Assembly (NCBI RefSeq): GCF_000003815.2
Contig: NC_049980.1
Location: 14,426,405 to 14,490,404 of the forward strand
Direction of reading: 5' to 3'
Source of the DNA: Branchiostoma floridae
Lineage: Eukaryota > Chordata > Leptocardii > Amphioxiformes > Branchiostomatidae
Length of the DNA stretch: 64,000 bases
Shown: piece by piece, positions 26,901 through 38,900 of the stretch
How the letters are laid out: every line of letters begins with the position of its first letter
Numbering within the stretch: the first letter of the stretch is position 1
Position numbers and translations under genes: made by a program
Notes under the pieces: model-generated
Database searches by the model: none
What the model was told of the DNA's origin: nothing
What the model saw: the letters and a program-made list of their open reading frames with translations, nothing else

Positions 26901-29900
26901 GTTGCCGCTGCTCCTGAGCGGTGCTGGCAGGTTGCCCTGCTCTGACAGGTGACCTGTGTACTGATCTCCCAGCTGGGCCGAGGAGTTGGTACCATCATAG
27001 ATGTTCATGTAGTCATATCCTGTCTCAGTCTGGAAACTAAATCAAATACATGTAAGATTTACCTATTTTCACTGGCACTGCAATGATAAGAAATGACCTC
27101 TTAGCACGATTTCAAGATACAAAGTTGCGAGGAGATTAGGGACAGCATGTAAGTACAAAGAGCAAATCTATAGTACAATATTGTGCTATAGTAACGGGCT
27201 GTAGTGGTAATCATGTAGCACCAAGGACAAGTCTATACTATCATACCATAAGGACAGTCTTTTGTAGAAATCATTCAGCACCAAGGACAAATCTACAGTA
27301 TCAAACCACAGTGGCAGGCTTTAGTAGTAATCATTTAGCACCAAGGACAGGTCTACACTACCATACCAGTGACAGTCTGTAGTAGTAATCATTCAGCACC
27401 AAGGACAGGTCTACATTACCAAACCATAGTGATGGCCTTTAGTAGTAATCATCTAGCACTAAGGACAGGTCTACACTATCATACTATAGGGGCAGTCTTT
27501 TGTAGTAATCATTCAGCACCAAGGACAGATTTATACTATCATACCATAGCGACAGACTTTTGAAGCAATCATTGATCACCAAGGACAGATCTACACTATC
27601 AAACCATAGTGATGGACTACAGTACTACTCATTCAGCACCAAGAACAGGTCTATACTATCATACCATAGGGACAGTCTTTTGTAGTAATCATTCAGCACC
27701 AAGGACAAATCTACAGTATCAAACCATAGTGGTGGACTGTTACTACTATAACAGTAGTAGTAACCATTCAGCACCAAGGACAGGTCTACATTATCATAAC
27801 ATAGTGAAAGTCTTTTAAAGTAATCATTCAGCACCAAGGACAGGTGTGCACTATCATGCAATAGAGATGGGATGTAGTAGTAATCATTCAGCACCGAGGA
27901 CAGGTCTACACTACCATACCATAGTGGTGGACTTTAGTAGTAATCATTTAGCACCAAGGACAGGTCTACACTGTCATTCTATAGGGGCAGTCTTTTGTAG
28001 TAATCATTGATCACCAAGGACAGATCTACACTATCAAACCATAGTGATGGGCTACAGTACTACTCATTCAGCACCGAGAACAGGTCTATACTATCATACC
28101 ATAGGGACAGTCTTTTGTAGTAACCATTCAGCCCCAAGGACAGGTCTACATTATCATAACATAATGAAAGTCTTTTAAAGTAATCATTCAGCATCAAGGA
28201 CAGGTCTACACTATCATACCATAGTGGTGGACTTTAGTAGTAATCATTTAGCACCAAGGACAGGTCTTGTTTGGGGAGTAAGCATAAATGTTGCTGATTG
28301 GGACGTATATATTTAGCAATGGCCAGTGCAAGAGTAAAGCAAGACTTACTATATAAATGTCAGCTCCACTACCCTCCCCTGCTGCACTACAATGGTCCAG
28401 GTACAGTCACTGTTGTGGGGATAGTTGGGGTAGCCAGGGGACAGGATCAGCCCTGATGGGTCTGTCAACCGACCTCCACAAGGTGCTGCATGCACATGTA
28501 CACGTCACAAGTTAGCAAGGTGTTAGCATATAAACAGTCCAGAAATTCTGTATCATACAATATATCAATAGGAAAGTTGCCTCCCATGTCGGTGGTACAA
28601 AATAAAGAACTGTCTGTTTCTACCACAGAAAACATGATGTTATATCTGTTACCTTCACATGTTGGCGTACGCCCGCTCCACGCCACGCCTGCCTGTGAGT
28701 TCCCTTGGCAGGTGATGGAACTTGCCCCTGACAGGATGTACCCAGGGTCGCACTGGAAATAGATGGTGTCACCAACACTGAACACACTGCCACCCGTCCT
28801 GGAACCATTCATGGGGGTTCCCGGGTCGTTACACACTGTCTGAAGATAACCTGAGGGGAAAGAATGATGTGATACATTTTACCTAACATGATGGTGGCTC
28901 AAAAAGTAATTATACCATTTGTATCATTGCAGGGTTCATATCTTTACAGAAGGAGTTGACAATTTGACATAAAGGTAAAGGGACAAGTGTCACTCTTACA
29001 AATCTGAAATACAGTACAAGGCATATCAGTCTCAAGAAGATAAATGCATTTAACATTGTGCAAAATTTCCATTCATTCCATAAAAATGAAACAGATGGCT
29101 TTATTGTTTCACCCTGTTTTATACCTGACTATGGCATATAGCAACATGGGACAGGACACTGTGCCACAATTCTACATGTACATGTATTTTTGGGACTCAA
29201 CTTAAATCAGGAAAAGCATTCAATTTCACCGTGGCCCATGGATGTAACTGTATGTTCTTAACAACTTTTATAGAAGTCTTGAGACTACAATCTCTGTCAC
29301 AGGTAAAGACCCTCACAAGATCATGTTTTCTAGTCTTGTACATCCTACTGTACATGTATGTTACTGTAGACAAGCACATGAAAATATACTTTGATCCAGC
29401 AGCAAAAGAAGATAAGCTTACTTGTGTATCTTATAGAGAAGCCTTGGTTTGTGACAGACAGGTCAGTGTGGAACTCTATGCGGATGGTGTTGGTGTTGTT
29501 GAGGCTGATGTCAGGAGGCAGAAGCTGACCACAGAAGCGCCCTCCCCCTGCCATGGGAGATGTGGCCGCATCACCATCACGGACTATCAGATAGTCACAG
29601 GTACAACTTCTGTCACTGCCACAAGTCTCTATGCTGTGTTGGCAAAACAGGGCATTGTCAATAGTGATACTTTGGAAATTGTCTTTTTGTACACAGAAAG
29701 AACAGAAAACATCATTGATATACACTATGGCTAGATCCTTATTCAATAACATGAATTTTGCAGCATGTACATTTTGTAGAAGAATCATGTAATGGTACAT
29801 AAACTATTTCAGTTCATAGTCAATTCTGCAAATCATAGAATTTCTCTTTTTTCATAGTTAACCATTGAGAGTTTAAGCTGGAGAAACATTTGAAGAAATA

Positions 29901-32900
29901 TTGTAATACTGTCAACAGTTTAAGCAAGAAAGAAATCTGATTATTAGAGAGATTATGAGCAATTTGTCTTAAACTGCCAAAACCGGATATATCCGGCACA
30001 CATATACATGCCCTGTGTGCCGTGCCCCGATATATCCTGGATAGCGTATTCCCCAGAAGTAGCAGCTTTGCGCGCGTGTAGCGCACAAACCCCGGAAGTT
30101 AGGGACTTCGGCCTTGTTCGGGGGTGTCTTTTTGGAAGTCAGCGGCCAACCCTGGCAATTATAGCATTTTATAGGGCTGAAACTCTGGCAGTTTAAGGGT
30201 TAAGTCAGTACCAAAATTATTTCCAAGCCAATTACAATTACAAAGGGTATGAATCATTTTCTTGTTAACTGTAAGGGCAAACTTACTCAAAGGCATTGAA
30301 CTGGAGTGTAAATAACTGTCCCTGTGGAGCCTGCAGTGTCCATGTGCAGTCTTGGTAGTTAGAGTACAGTCCTGGGTACCCTGGGGACAAGATCAGTCCT
30401 GTGGTCCCTGGGTTAGGGACCCGGATATCTCCTCCACATGCAGCTGTAAGAAAATCATTGTAGCAGTTTGTATTTGAGGTTGATACAAAAATGTGGAGCA
30501 TTGTTACAAATCATCTTGCAGAACACTTTAAAACTACGGCCACTACCTGTACATGTTGGCAGGTCACTGTCCCAGTGTGGACGGGACTGAGGGTTGCTTC
30601 TCACACATCTGATAGTCTGGTTGCCACGGAAAGTGTAGCCTTCATCACAGTCGTAGATTGCAAAAGCTCCCACTCCAAACCCTGTAATCTGCACCACCTG
30701 TCCATTGGCTGGACTGCCTCGGTCAGGACACTCAGATGGAAGGGCATATGCTGCAGAAGATAACACTTCCAGATTTAGCAGGAAAGTAGCTTTGATGAGA
30801 CAATATTGCTGTTGAGCTGTAAATTGCTCATGCAACATTGTAAAAGAAAATTGCAATGCACAGGGTATTGTGAACCGATTAGAAGTGACAGTATCAGTCA
30901 CTAAAGTACATACAAGATCACCTTCTCAACAATTGGTAAAACCACTACATGGTATATTGTTAAAGTTAAAAACAAAATTTTATTGTAAGAGTCATGTTTG
31001 ATACTCACATCTGTATGTAATACTGAAACCCCTTGCTGAACCTGAAGCATCAGTGTTGAACATCAGTAACATACGGTTGGAGGAGGAGTTGAACATCTGG
31101 CCCTGTGTTAGCTGATTTCCACTGAAGCTCCCAAGAGATGGGGAATCCTGAGTGCCATCATAGATCTGAACATGGAAAATATGAAGCAAAACATTGCTTA
31201 GGATCAAAATAGTGAAAGGGGCAAAATTTGAAGTTTCTCTTGAAATATTATCACCTTACATTCAGGGTTGGGATGGATGCTGTGGTGTATAGTGATAGAC
31301 TCACCGTCAGTGTGTCACCAGGGCCAGCTGTCTGGAAGTCTGTAATCGTTAAGATAATCCCCTCCCCTGGATTAACTGAGATCTCGTAAGCACAGCTCCG
31401 TAGGTTGTTGGGGTAGTTGTTGGGATACCCAAAGGAAAGAATAGTACCAATGGGTCCACTGTGTGTACCACCACACTGGGCTGTATATGGAATAACAGAA
31501 GCATACACCACAGTTATCAATATAGTAATTGTACTATTGGCTCTTTTTTTAAGGAAAGTAACTGTTGTATTGCCAGGAACTAGTATGACAGCAGAGTGCA
31601 GCAGACTTCTCCTTGCACCACTACTAAACTTCTACACAGTTTTGTGTAAACCCTAATAGCTGACACATGTCTAGATGTGTTTTTATGTCTCTGGGTCCTT
31701 AAACTTTGGCATATTACCAGCAATGTATCACACTGTGCGTAAACATCTTAAATCTTGAATCAGCTTATTCAAGCTCTCACAATCTCCATATTTAGCTGAC
31801 CAATGCTGATCTGCTCAGGAGATGCCAAATACCTAAAAACTTTTTTAATCATAACTATAAGATATTGACTCACTTACCTTGACACTGAGGTAAAGGATGA
31901 TTCCATTGTGGAGGGTTGCCATTGATACATGTGAGTGTTGCTGTCCCTGCCAGGGTATACCCAGGGCTACAGCCATATGTAATGGACTCCCCCACCAGGA
32001 AAACATTGCCACTGCCCTGGTTACTGTAACCGTTGTTTATACTCCCAGGAAATGGACAGTTTGCTGACAGGTCAAAGGCTGTAACATAAAAAGTTATCTT
32101 TCAAAAAAGGACAATTCATGTATTTTGATATGATTGCTGCTACAGAACTTGCTACAGAAAATCCTCAGATGAATCTTTTACTCTTAATCATGATTATTCC
32201 TACTGTTTCATTACTGATAAGCTGATATGGAATTTTTGTAGCACCATCCAATTCCCCTCATAATTTCAGCCACAGAAAAAAGTCACAGAGCCATAAGAAT
32301 TTAATCAATAGAATGACCAAATTAAAGCCTGTGAGGTACTAGTTTCCTATGGTAGGCAGGGAGAAGGATATTTGAAAAAATTGTAGTACTCACTGGTATA
32401 GCTGATGTTAAATCCTGAGGTAGAAACTGATTGATCAGATGTTAGGACTAGAAAGACAATGTGATAGTTTGCAGAATATGGGTTGGGCACAGTCTGTCCT
32501 GTGTATGATTGAGCTGCTGTGCTTGGGTTGTCACCAATGTAGATCTTCAAATAGTCATAATTGGCCTCCAAGCTGAACGTGTTGAATTGAAAGTTGATGC
32601 CTGAAGGAAAGAGAAGCGAATGGTGAATACTTAAATCAGTTTCAAAGAAGGAAAAAAAGTCAGCATCCTCAATTGAAACCAATTATATGTCTCACCTTTC
32701 CCTGGTGTAACAGCAACAGTCCAATTACAGTTCAAGTTGTTTCCATAGTTGTTGGGATAGTTCTTTGACAAAACAATTCCTTCTGTAGCAGTGAGGTAAC
32801 CACCACAGAGGGCTGTAAAATAGAACCAAAACCAAAATTACAGATTAACAATCATTCTTTCATAAGATTGATTCATTTTCACATAGTATCTTGATGGCGT

Positions 32901-35900
32901 TGTTTGACAATAGGATGGTACATCAAAACACAATAGCAAAACAATAGCAACTGCCACTAACCATCACAAGTTGGAATTGGTCCAGACCATGATGGTGTGC
33001 TACCTGTCTGGCAGGTAAGGGGCGTGGCATCACTGATGACATATCCAAGCTCACAAGAAAAGGTGACGGTGCTACCCACATAGAAAAAGTCTCCGTCACG
33101 ATTGCCATTGGCTGGAACACCAGGATCAGGGCAGGCCATAGCTACCTCATCTGAATATTGTTAGCAAAGAAGGCAAAATAGTTAATGTACATGTAGCTCT
33201 CACCCCAAGATGTCTAGTTCTTAAGAGACAGAAGTACATTTAAAAGTGTGCTATATGGCAGGGCAGTAAGTTATAAATGAATTCTAGTAATAAACAAATA
33301 CAAAGCAAAATATAGAGCAAAGAAAGGATTAAGGGTCTCATACCTACCTGAAATATCTAAAGTTGTTGTAAATGTCTTGTTTTATTTCTCACTGATTATG
33401 CAAAAGTCCTGAGTAGCATCTATGTTCATTGATCTCTTTTACCAAAATCACATATCACACACACACAGGCCGCCAAGGGTGAAAAGCATAATTTACATCT
33501 AGTTCTATGAACATCCTTCATTTCATTCAGGTTCAGTAATCCTTTGGAAGTTTTTAACAAGAATACCCCTGCTGTTTCAGATCACAATGCGGGGGGTCTG
33601 AACGTATTTTCCCGAAGTCAGAAACTGCCTGTCACTAAAAATCAAAAACATAGCATGTTCAGGACAAAAGATAGAAAAAAAAAAAGAAAGTGCGACAGCA
33701 AAACAGGGGATAGCTACCAAAAGGCCCAACACTGATGATATACCTCTGTCTTTCCAAGACCTGCCTACTTACAACTATTAGATATCATCACATAATTGCA
33801 GAAAGACACACACTTATACCTCTGTACACAGAGCTGATTTCAGGAAAACCTGAAAAAGACAAACTATTGCAAAAAAAATTTGATATCAAATTCAACATAT
33901 CTAACGTTATCGCTGCTGACTTGTGTGACCACAAGCCAACAGAATCCTTCAAGAATACAGAAGATTTACCGTTAAAGGTTGCCCTGAAGCCAGTTTGTGT
34001 GACACTGTAATCAGTGGTGAGTTTCAGGTACAGGGAGCTGCCTGTGCTCCTGATGGGGCTTGGTGTGTTGGAGCCTGTAAGGCGCTGGAGCAATGGTGAG
34101 GACCCATCTGTCCCATCACGAACTTCCAGAATATCATAGCCATCCTCAAGGTCCAATCTGAAGAATAAGATTACATCAAAGTATCATCACTTAATTCATG
34201 AACCTTGTTTACTGGAGATATCCTACCATATAGAACAGTTAACATCAGCAATTGGATGATACAATTAACAGTCATCACATACAAAGAATTACTAGCAGTA
34301 AATTTTCTGAGGCCCAAATGTGGCCCTAACTGTTAATTTCAATGGCTAACAAGTATGAGAAAATATCCAATGTTGATTCTAGTACCTTTCAAACTGGAGC
34401 TGTACCACAGCGCCTGTGGGTGAGGTGATGACCCATTCACAGTTCAGGTTGTTTCCGTACTGACCAGGGTAACCAGGAGACTGGATGGTACCAGAGGACT
34501 CCGTGCGCTGGCCACCACAGGCAGCTGAGGATGTGACAGTTGTACAGAATGACTGACAATAGATACCAACAAATAGACATGCAAGCCAGGTGACCCTGGG
34601 GTCATTGACCTCAGGTACATGTGTGTGCCTGGGCACAGCTGACTATGGACTGAAACACAGGCAAAGTTTGCTATCAATACAAACAAAACACAACAATCTA
34701 CTCATATTGTCTCCTTTTCTCATCTTTAAAGAAACTTAAACGATGACATATCATATCTACCATCACAGGTGGGTACTGGTCCAGACCACTGGCCGTTGCT
34801 CTGACAGGTTATCGGTGAGTTATCACTCAGGTCGTACCCTGCATCACAGCTGAAGGTGACCTGTGAACCCACAGGGAAACTGTTTCCTGTAACACTAGTC
34901 ACCAGGCTGCCAAACTGGGGTGCTCCAGGGTTATCACAGGCCACAGATCCTAGGACTGGGAGTTGGAGAACAAATCAAGATCATAAGTGAGTTTGAATGC
35001 TGTTTTTTCTGCATGAAATCTAACATTGAACTTTTGCTGGTATTACAACAATGTGATGTAATTAATCTGTCACAGCGCAGTCAAAAATGCTATCTAATGT
35101 ATGCAAGTGAATGATACAATGTTACATACATGTACTAGTACATGTTCTTAGAATTGTGTTAGTGTTGATGTCAAAGCTACATTAGGCCAAACCAATTTAA
35201 TTTCTTGGTTCTCGGATTTCCCGACCGATTTTTTCCGATTTGGAAAAAAAAATTAGTCCCAACAATAACAATATAGGTTTTGCTATCGCAGACCTGTAAA
35301 AAAAACCATTCCAGGGGTACATACTGCTGATAAACCAATCAGAGAGCTTCTTTGTAGTCACACGATAGAAACCAACCAATAAGCTGGATAAATCATGCCA
35401 TGAAAAGCTGAAAACTTGACTACTAAGCTTGTTTTTTTTGGTTATATTAGCCTCATATGTTCACCCCAGACTTTTTGCAAATTTTTTTTTTCATTTTTTT
35501 TTTTTACCGACCGCCCCAAAATTTTTCTGAAAAAATTCGAGAACCAAGAAATTAAATTGGTGTGGCCTTAAGATGCATTTTGTCCTGATTTATTACATGG
35601 ATTCTATCTTCAGAAAATTAACTACATCAACATGTAAATTGTGTCCATGTGAACACCTACTTTGGTAAGCTGCTTGAAAGCCACCCTGCTGGACAGAGCC
35701 ATCTGTAGTCATTTTGATAGACAGAATATTGGTCGTGCTTCTCTGTTGGTCTGGGACATTAGCACCAGTAAACCTGTTAAGTTGTGTGCCATTGGTATAG
35801 CCGTCATAGATGTACACAAAGTCATAGTTGGATTCTAGGCTGAAGCTGTTGAAGGTGAGCTCGATAAGCCGTGGGGTTCCGCTGGACGTGGTGCCCCCCA

Positions 35901-38900
35901 GGATAGTCCAGACACACTCGGCGTTGTTGGGGTAGGAGTTGGGATAGCCAGGAGAGATGATGACTCCGGACAGGTCCGTGTAGGTTCCACCACAGGATGC
36001 TGATAATGAAAGTAAACAGAACATAAGTTATTACCTCATCAAGTAAACGTATCCATATTGATGTAACATCACAACATAATATCTACATTTTATATAGTAG
36101 TAGTAGGCATCCTTCCATCTTTACAGATGATGGTAGCACTCTGTTTCAGGTCACGGTGGTTGACAGCGTCTACTGTGGCTCTGTAGGCCGATCCTGGCAT
36201 GGCAGTCGCGGCCACAGTTTGGACATATGAAGGCAGAGGGGTACCCCTGTTGCGGTTTCTCTTTGCGTTTGCGTCTCCTTGACTCAAGATGCTCTGTACG
36301 TCTTTCCTGGCCCTTTGCAAGACCATCCTTGACCGTGTGGCGCCATCTGTTGCGGTCTGCTGCAATCTGTTCCCAGCTGGCTGGGTCAATGTCAGTTAGC
36401 TTCAGATCACGCTTACAGACATCTCTGAAGTGCAGTGCCGGTCGTCCTACTGGCCGTTTTCCTGTCGCTAGTTCACCAAACAGGATGTCCTTCGGGATGC
36501 GTCCATCTTTCATTCGGGATACGTGTCCCAGCCAGCGTAGACGTCGCTGACAGAGGAGAAGATGGATGCTCAGGGAACAGGAACGTTCCAGAACAGTGGT
36601 GTTGGGTACTCTGTCCCTCCAAGAAATCCCAAGAATGCGCCTTAAGCATCGAAGATGGAAGCTTTCAAGGCGGTTTTCCTGTTTGGCATATGTAGTCCAG
36701 GTCTCGCTGCCATACAGAAGCGTACTGAGTACGCAAGAACGGTATACTTCAAGTTTTGTGTTAAGCGTCAGGTGGCTATTGTTCCGAGCTTGGTCATCAC
36801 TCCTGTCGCCCTAGCTATCCGTCTGTCAATTTCCTTGTCTAAAGACAGGTTGGCCAGCACACACCCTTGTTTCACACCTGACCGAATTGCAAAGGGCTCA
36901 GAGGTTTCCCCGTCGAAACTGACCACACCCTTCATGTCCTCATGGAAGGAGATGATGATGTCTAGCAGCTGTGGGGGACAACCAATCTTCCTTAGTAGTT
37001 GGAATAAGCCTCTTCTGCTAACAAGGTCGAACGCCTTTGTCAAATCGATAAAAGCGATGTATAGCGGCCTCTGCTGTTCGCGGCACTTCTCCTGAAGCTG
37101 GCGTACGGAGAAAATCATGTCGGTTGTGGACCTCTCGGCTCGGAAGCCGCACTGGGATTCTGGGTAGACCCGGTCTGCCAGAACCTGGAGCCTGGTAAGG
37201 ACAACTTTGGCAAAGACTTTTCCCACGATGCTTAACAGCGAGATGCCTCTGTAGCTGTTGCAATCCGTACGGTCTCCCTTATTCTTATACAGAGTGACTA
37301 TCTTGGAGTTTCGCATCGACTGAGGTACTTTGCCCTCTTTCCAGCAAAGACACAGTAGCTCATGTAGTGGTTCCAGCAAGACAGATTTCCCACTCTTTAT
37401 GATCTCAGCTGGGATATTGTCTTCACCAGGCGCTTTCCCATTTGACATGGAATCAATGGCTTTACTCAGCTCCTCAATGGTAGGTTCAGCGTCCAGCTCT
37501 GCAAGGACAGAGAAGTCTTCAATATTGTCAAGTGCATCTTGTGAGACTGAGTTTTCTGTTGAGTAGATGTCCAAGTAATGTTCTACCCAACGTGCCATTT
37601 GTTTGTCTTTGTCAGTGATGATCTCTCCTGACTTTGCTTTGAGGGGTGCACTCTTTTTAATTGGTTTGCCCGTGGCTTGTTTGATGCCTTCGTACATCCT
37701 CCTGATGTCTCCAGTTGCTGAAGCAAGCTGGATGCGCTCTGACAACAGGAGCCAGTAGTTGTTTGCACAACGACGTGAGACCCGCTGGGCTTCGTGTCGG
37801 GCAGCTTTTAATGCTTGTAAGTTTTGACTGCTGGGATTTTGCTTGTAGGAAACCAGGGCTTTGCGTTTTGTATCCATGACAGGTTCCAACTCTGATATGT
37901 ATGCTTCGAACCAGTCTGTATTCTTTCGCTCCTTCTTTCCATACGACTGGGCTGCTGCACTGTAGATGGTTTTGCTCAGTGTTTCCCACCTGTGCTCAGC
38001 ATCCTGTGGCTGGATGTTGTTCAAAGTTCCTTCAAGGCATTCTAGAAATTTCTGGTTTCTGTCTGGCAGCATAGTCTTACTGACGTCAATTTTGGGCTGG
38101 CCCTTCTTCTTCGCATGGTGCAATTTTTTAGGTCTTAGCTTTATCTTCGAAGCAATATTAGAGAGTGGTCAGTATCACAGTCTGCGCTGTGGTATGCTCT
38201 TGTATTGCACACACTGTTTAGGGAGGAACGACGTGTGATGACTAGGTCCAGCTGATGCCAGCGTTGCGACCTGGGGTGTCGCCAGGATGCTTTGTGAATA
38301 GTTCTATTCTGGAAGAAGGTATTTGTTACACAGAGATCGTGGTAGCAGCATAGCTCAAGGAGCCTCTGACCATTTTCGTTCATTTTTCCAATCCCATGAT
38401 GACCTAGCACAGTCTGCCATGACTCATGGTCCGTGCCCACCCTGGCATTAAAGTCGCCTAGGATGAAAATGTGTTCTGATACTGGGATTTTCTTAATTGT
38501 ACTGTCCAGTTGCCCATAGAACCGGTCCTTAACTTCAGAAGTAGCCTGTAACGTTGGAGCATAGACACATAGAAGGTTGACAGGACCCTCATGTGTGGAG
38601 AGACGTAGGGTAATGATCCTTTCATTGCCCCCTGTTGGTGGTTCTATCATGTGCAGCAATAAATAGGAATTAAAGCGTAACATTACCTGCAGGCTTTAAT
38701 TTGGACAAACTCATATACTGACTGTTTGCTTCCATTTATCAATGAAACTATTAGTACTTCTCATAACTATTAAACAGAAACTTTGTGAAATTACAAGTTG
38801 GAGCTCAGCTGCTAGTACTTGGAGCTCATGACATCTACACATGTAGCGCTATCACCTTCACAAGTTGGTGTAGAATCACTCCATGACCCATCAGACTGGC

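Larger units (their letters stand above)
36085..38690 (-). mobile_element. Broken LINE (non-LTR retrotransposon) in the CCP3-CUB4 intron
   Basis: Reading on the minus strand gives the second half of an APE-type endonuclease, a reverse transcriptase and a C-terminal zinc finger. The copy is 5'-truncated near 38690, frameshifted near 38140 and 36785, and has an internal deletion at about 36855 that removes the RT catalytic FADD/YADD region. It ends in a short 3' stretch followed by TAC repeats (36090-36100). The clade (RTE-like or CR1/L2-like) is unresolved from memory. Confidence 0.9.

Noticed and set aside
27369..27894. Open frames on both strands in the CUB9 intron ([15 protein letters not shown] repeats)
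   Set aside because: They exist only because the minisatellite period is 60, a multiple of three; no start context or splice support.
27181..28268. CRISPR-like regular array
   Set aside because: Copies are contiguous and similar along the full unit, with no unique spacers, in a eukaryotic intron.
29231..29734. Plus-strand frame of 167 codons
   Set aside because: It is antisense to the second CUB8 exon, whose minus-strand translation matches the domain.
36227..37095. Several plus-strand frames between 36.2 and 38.2 kb
   Set aside because: Shadows of the minus-strand LINE frames.
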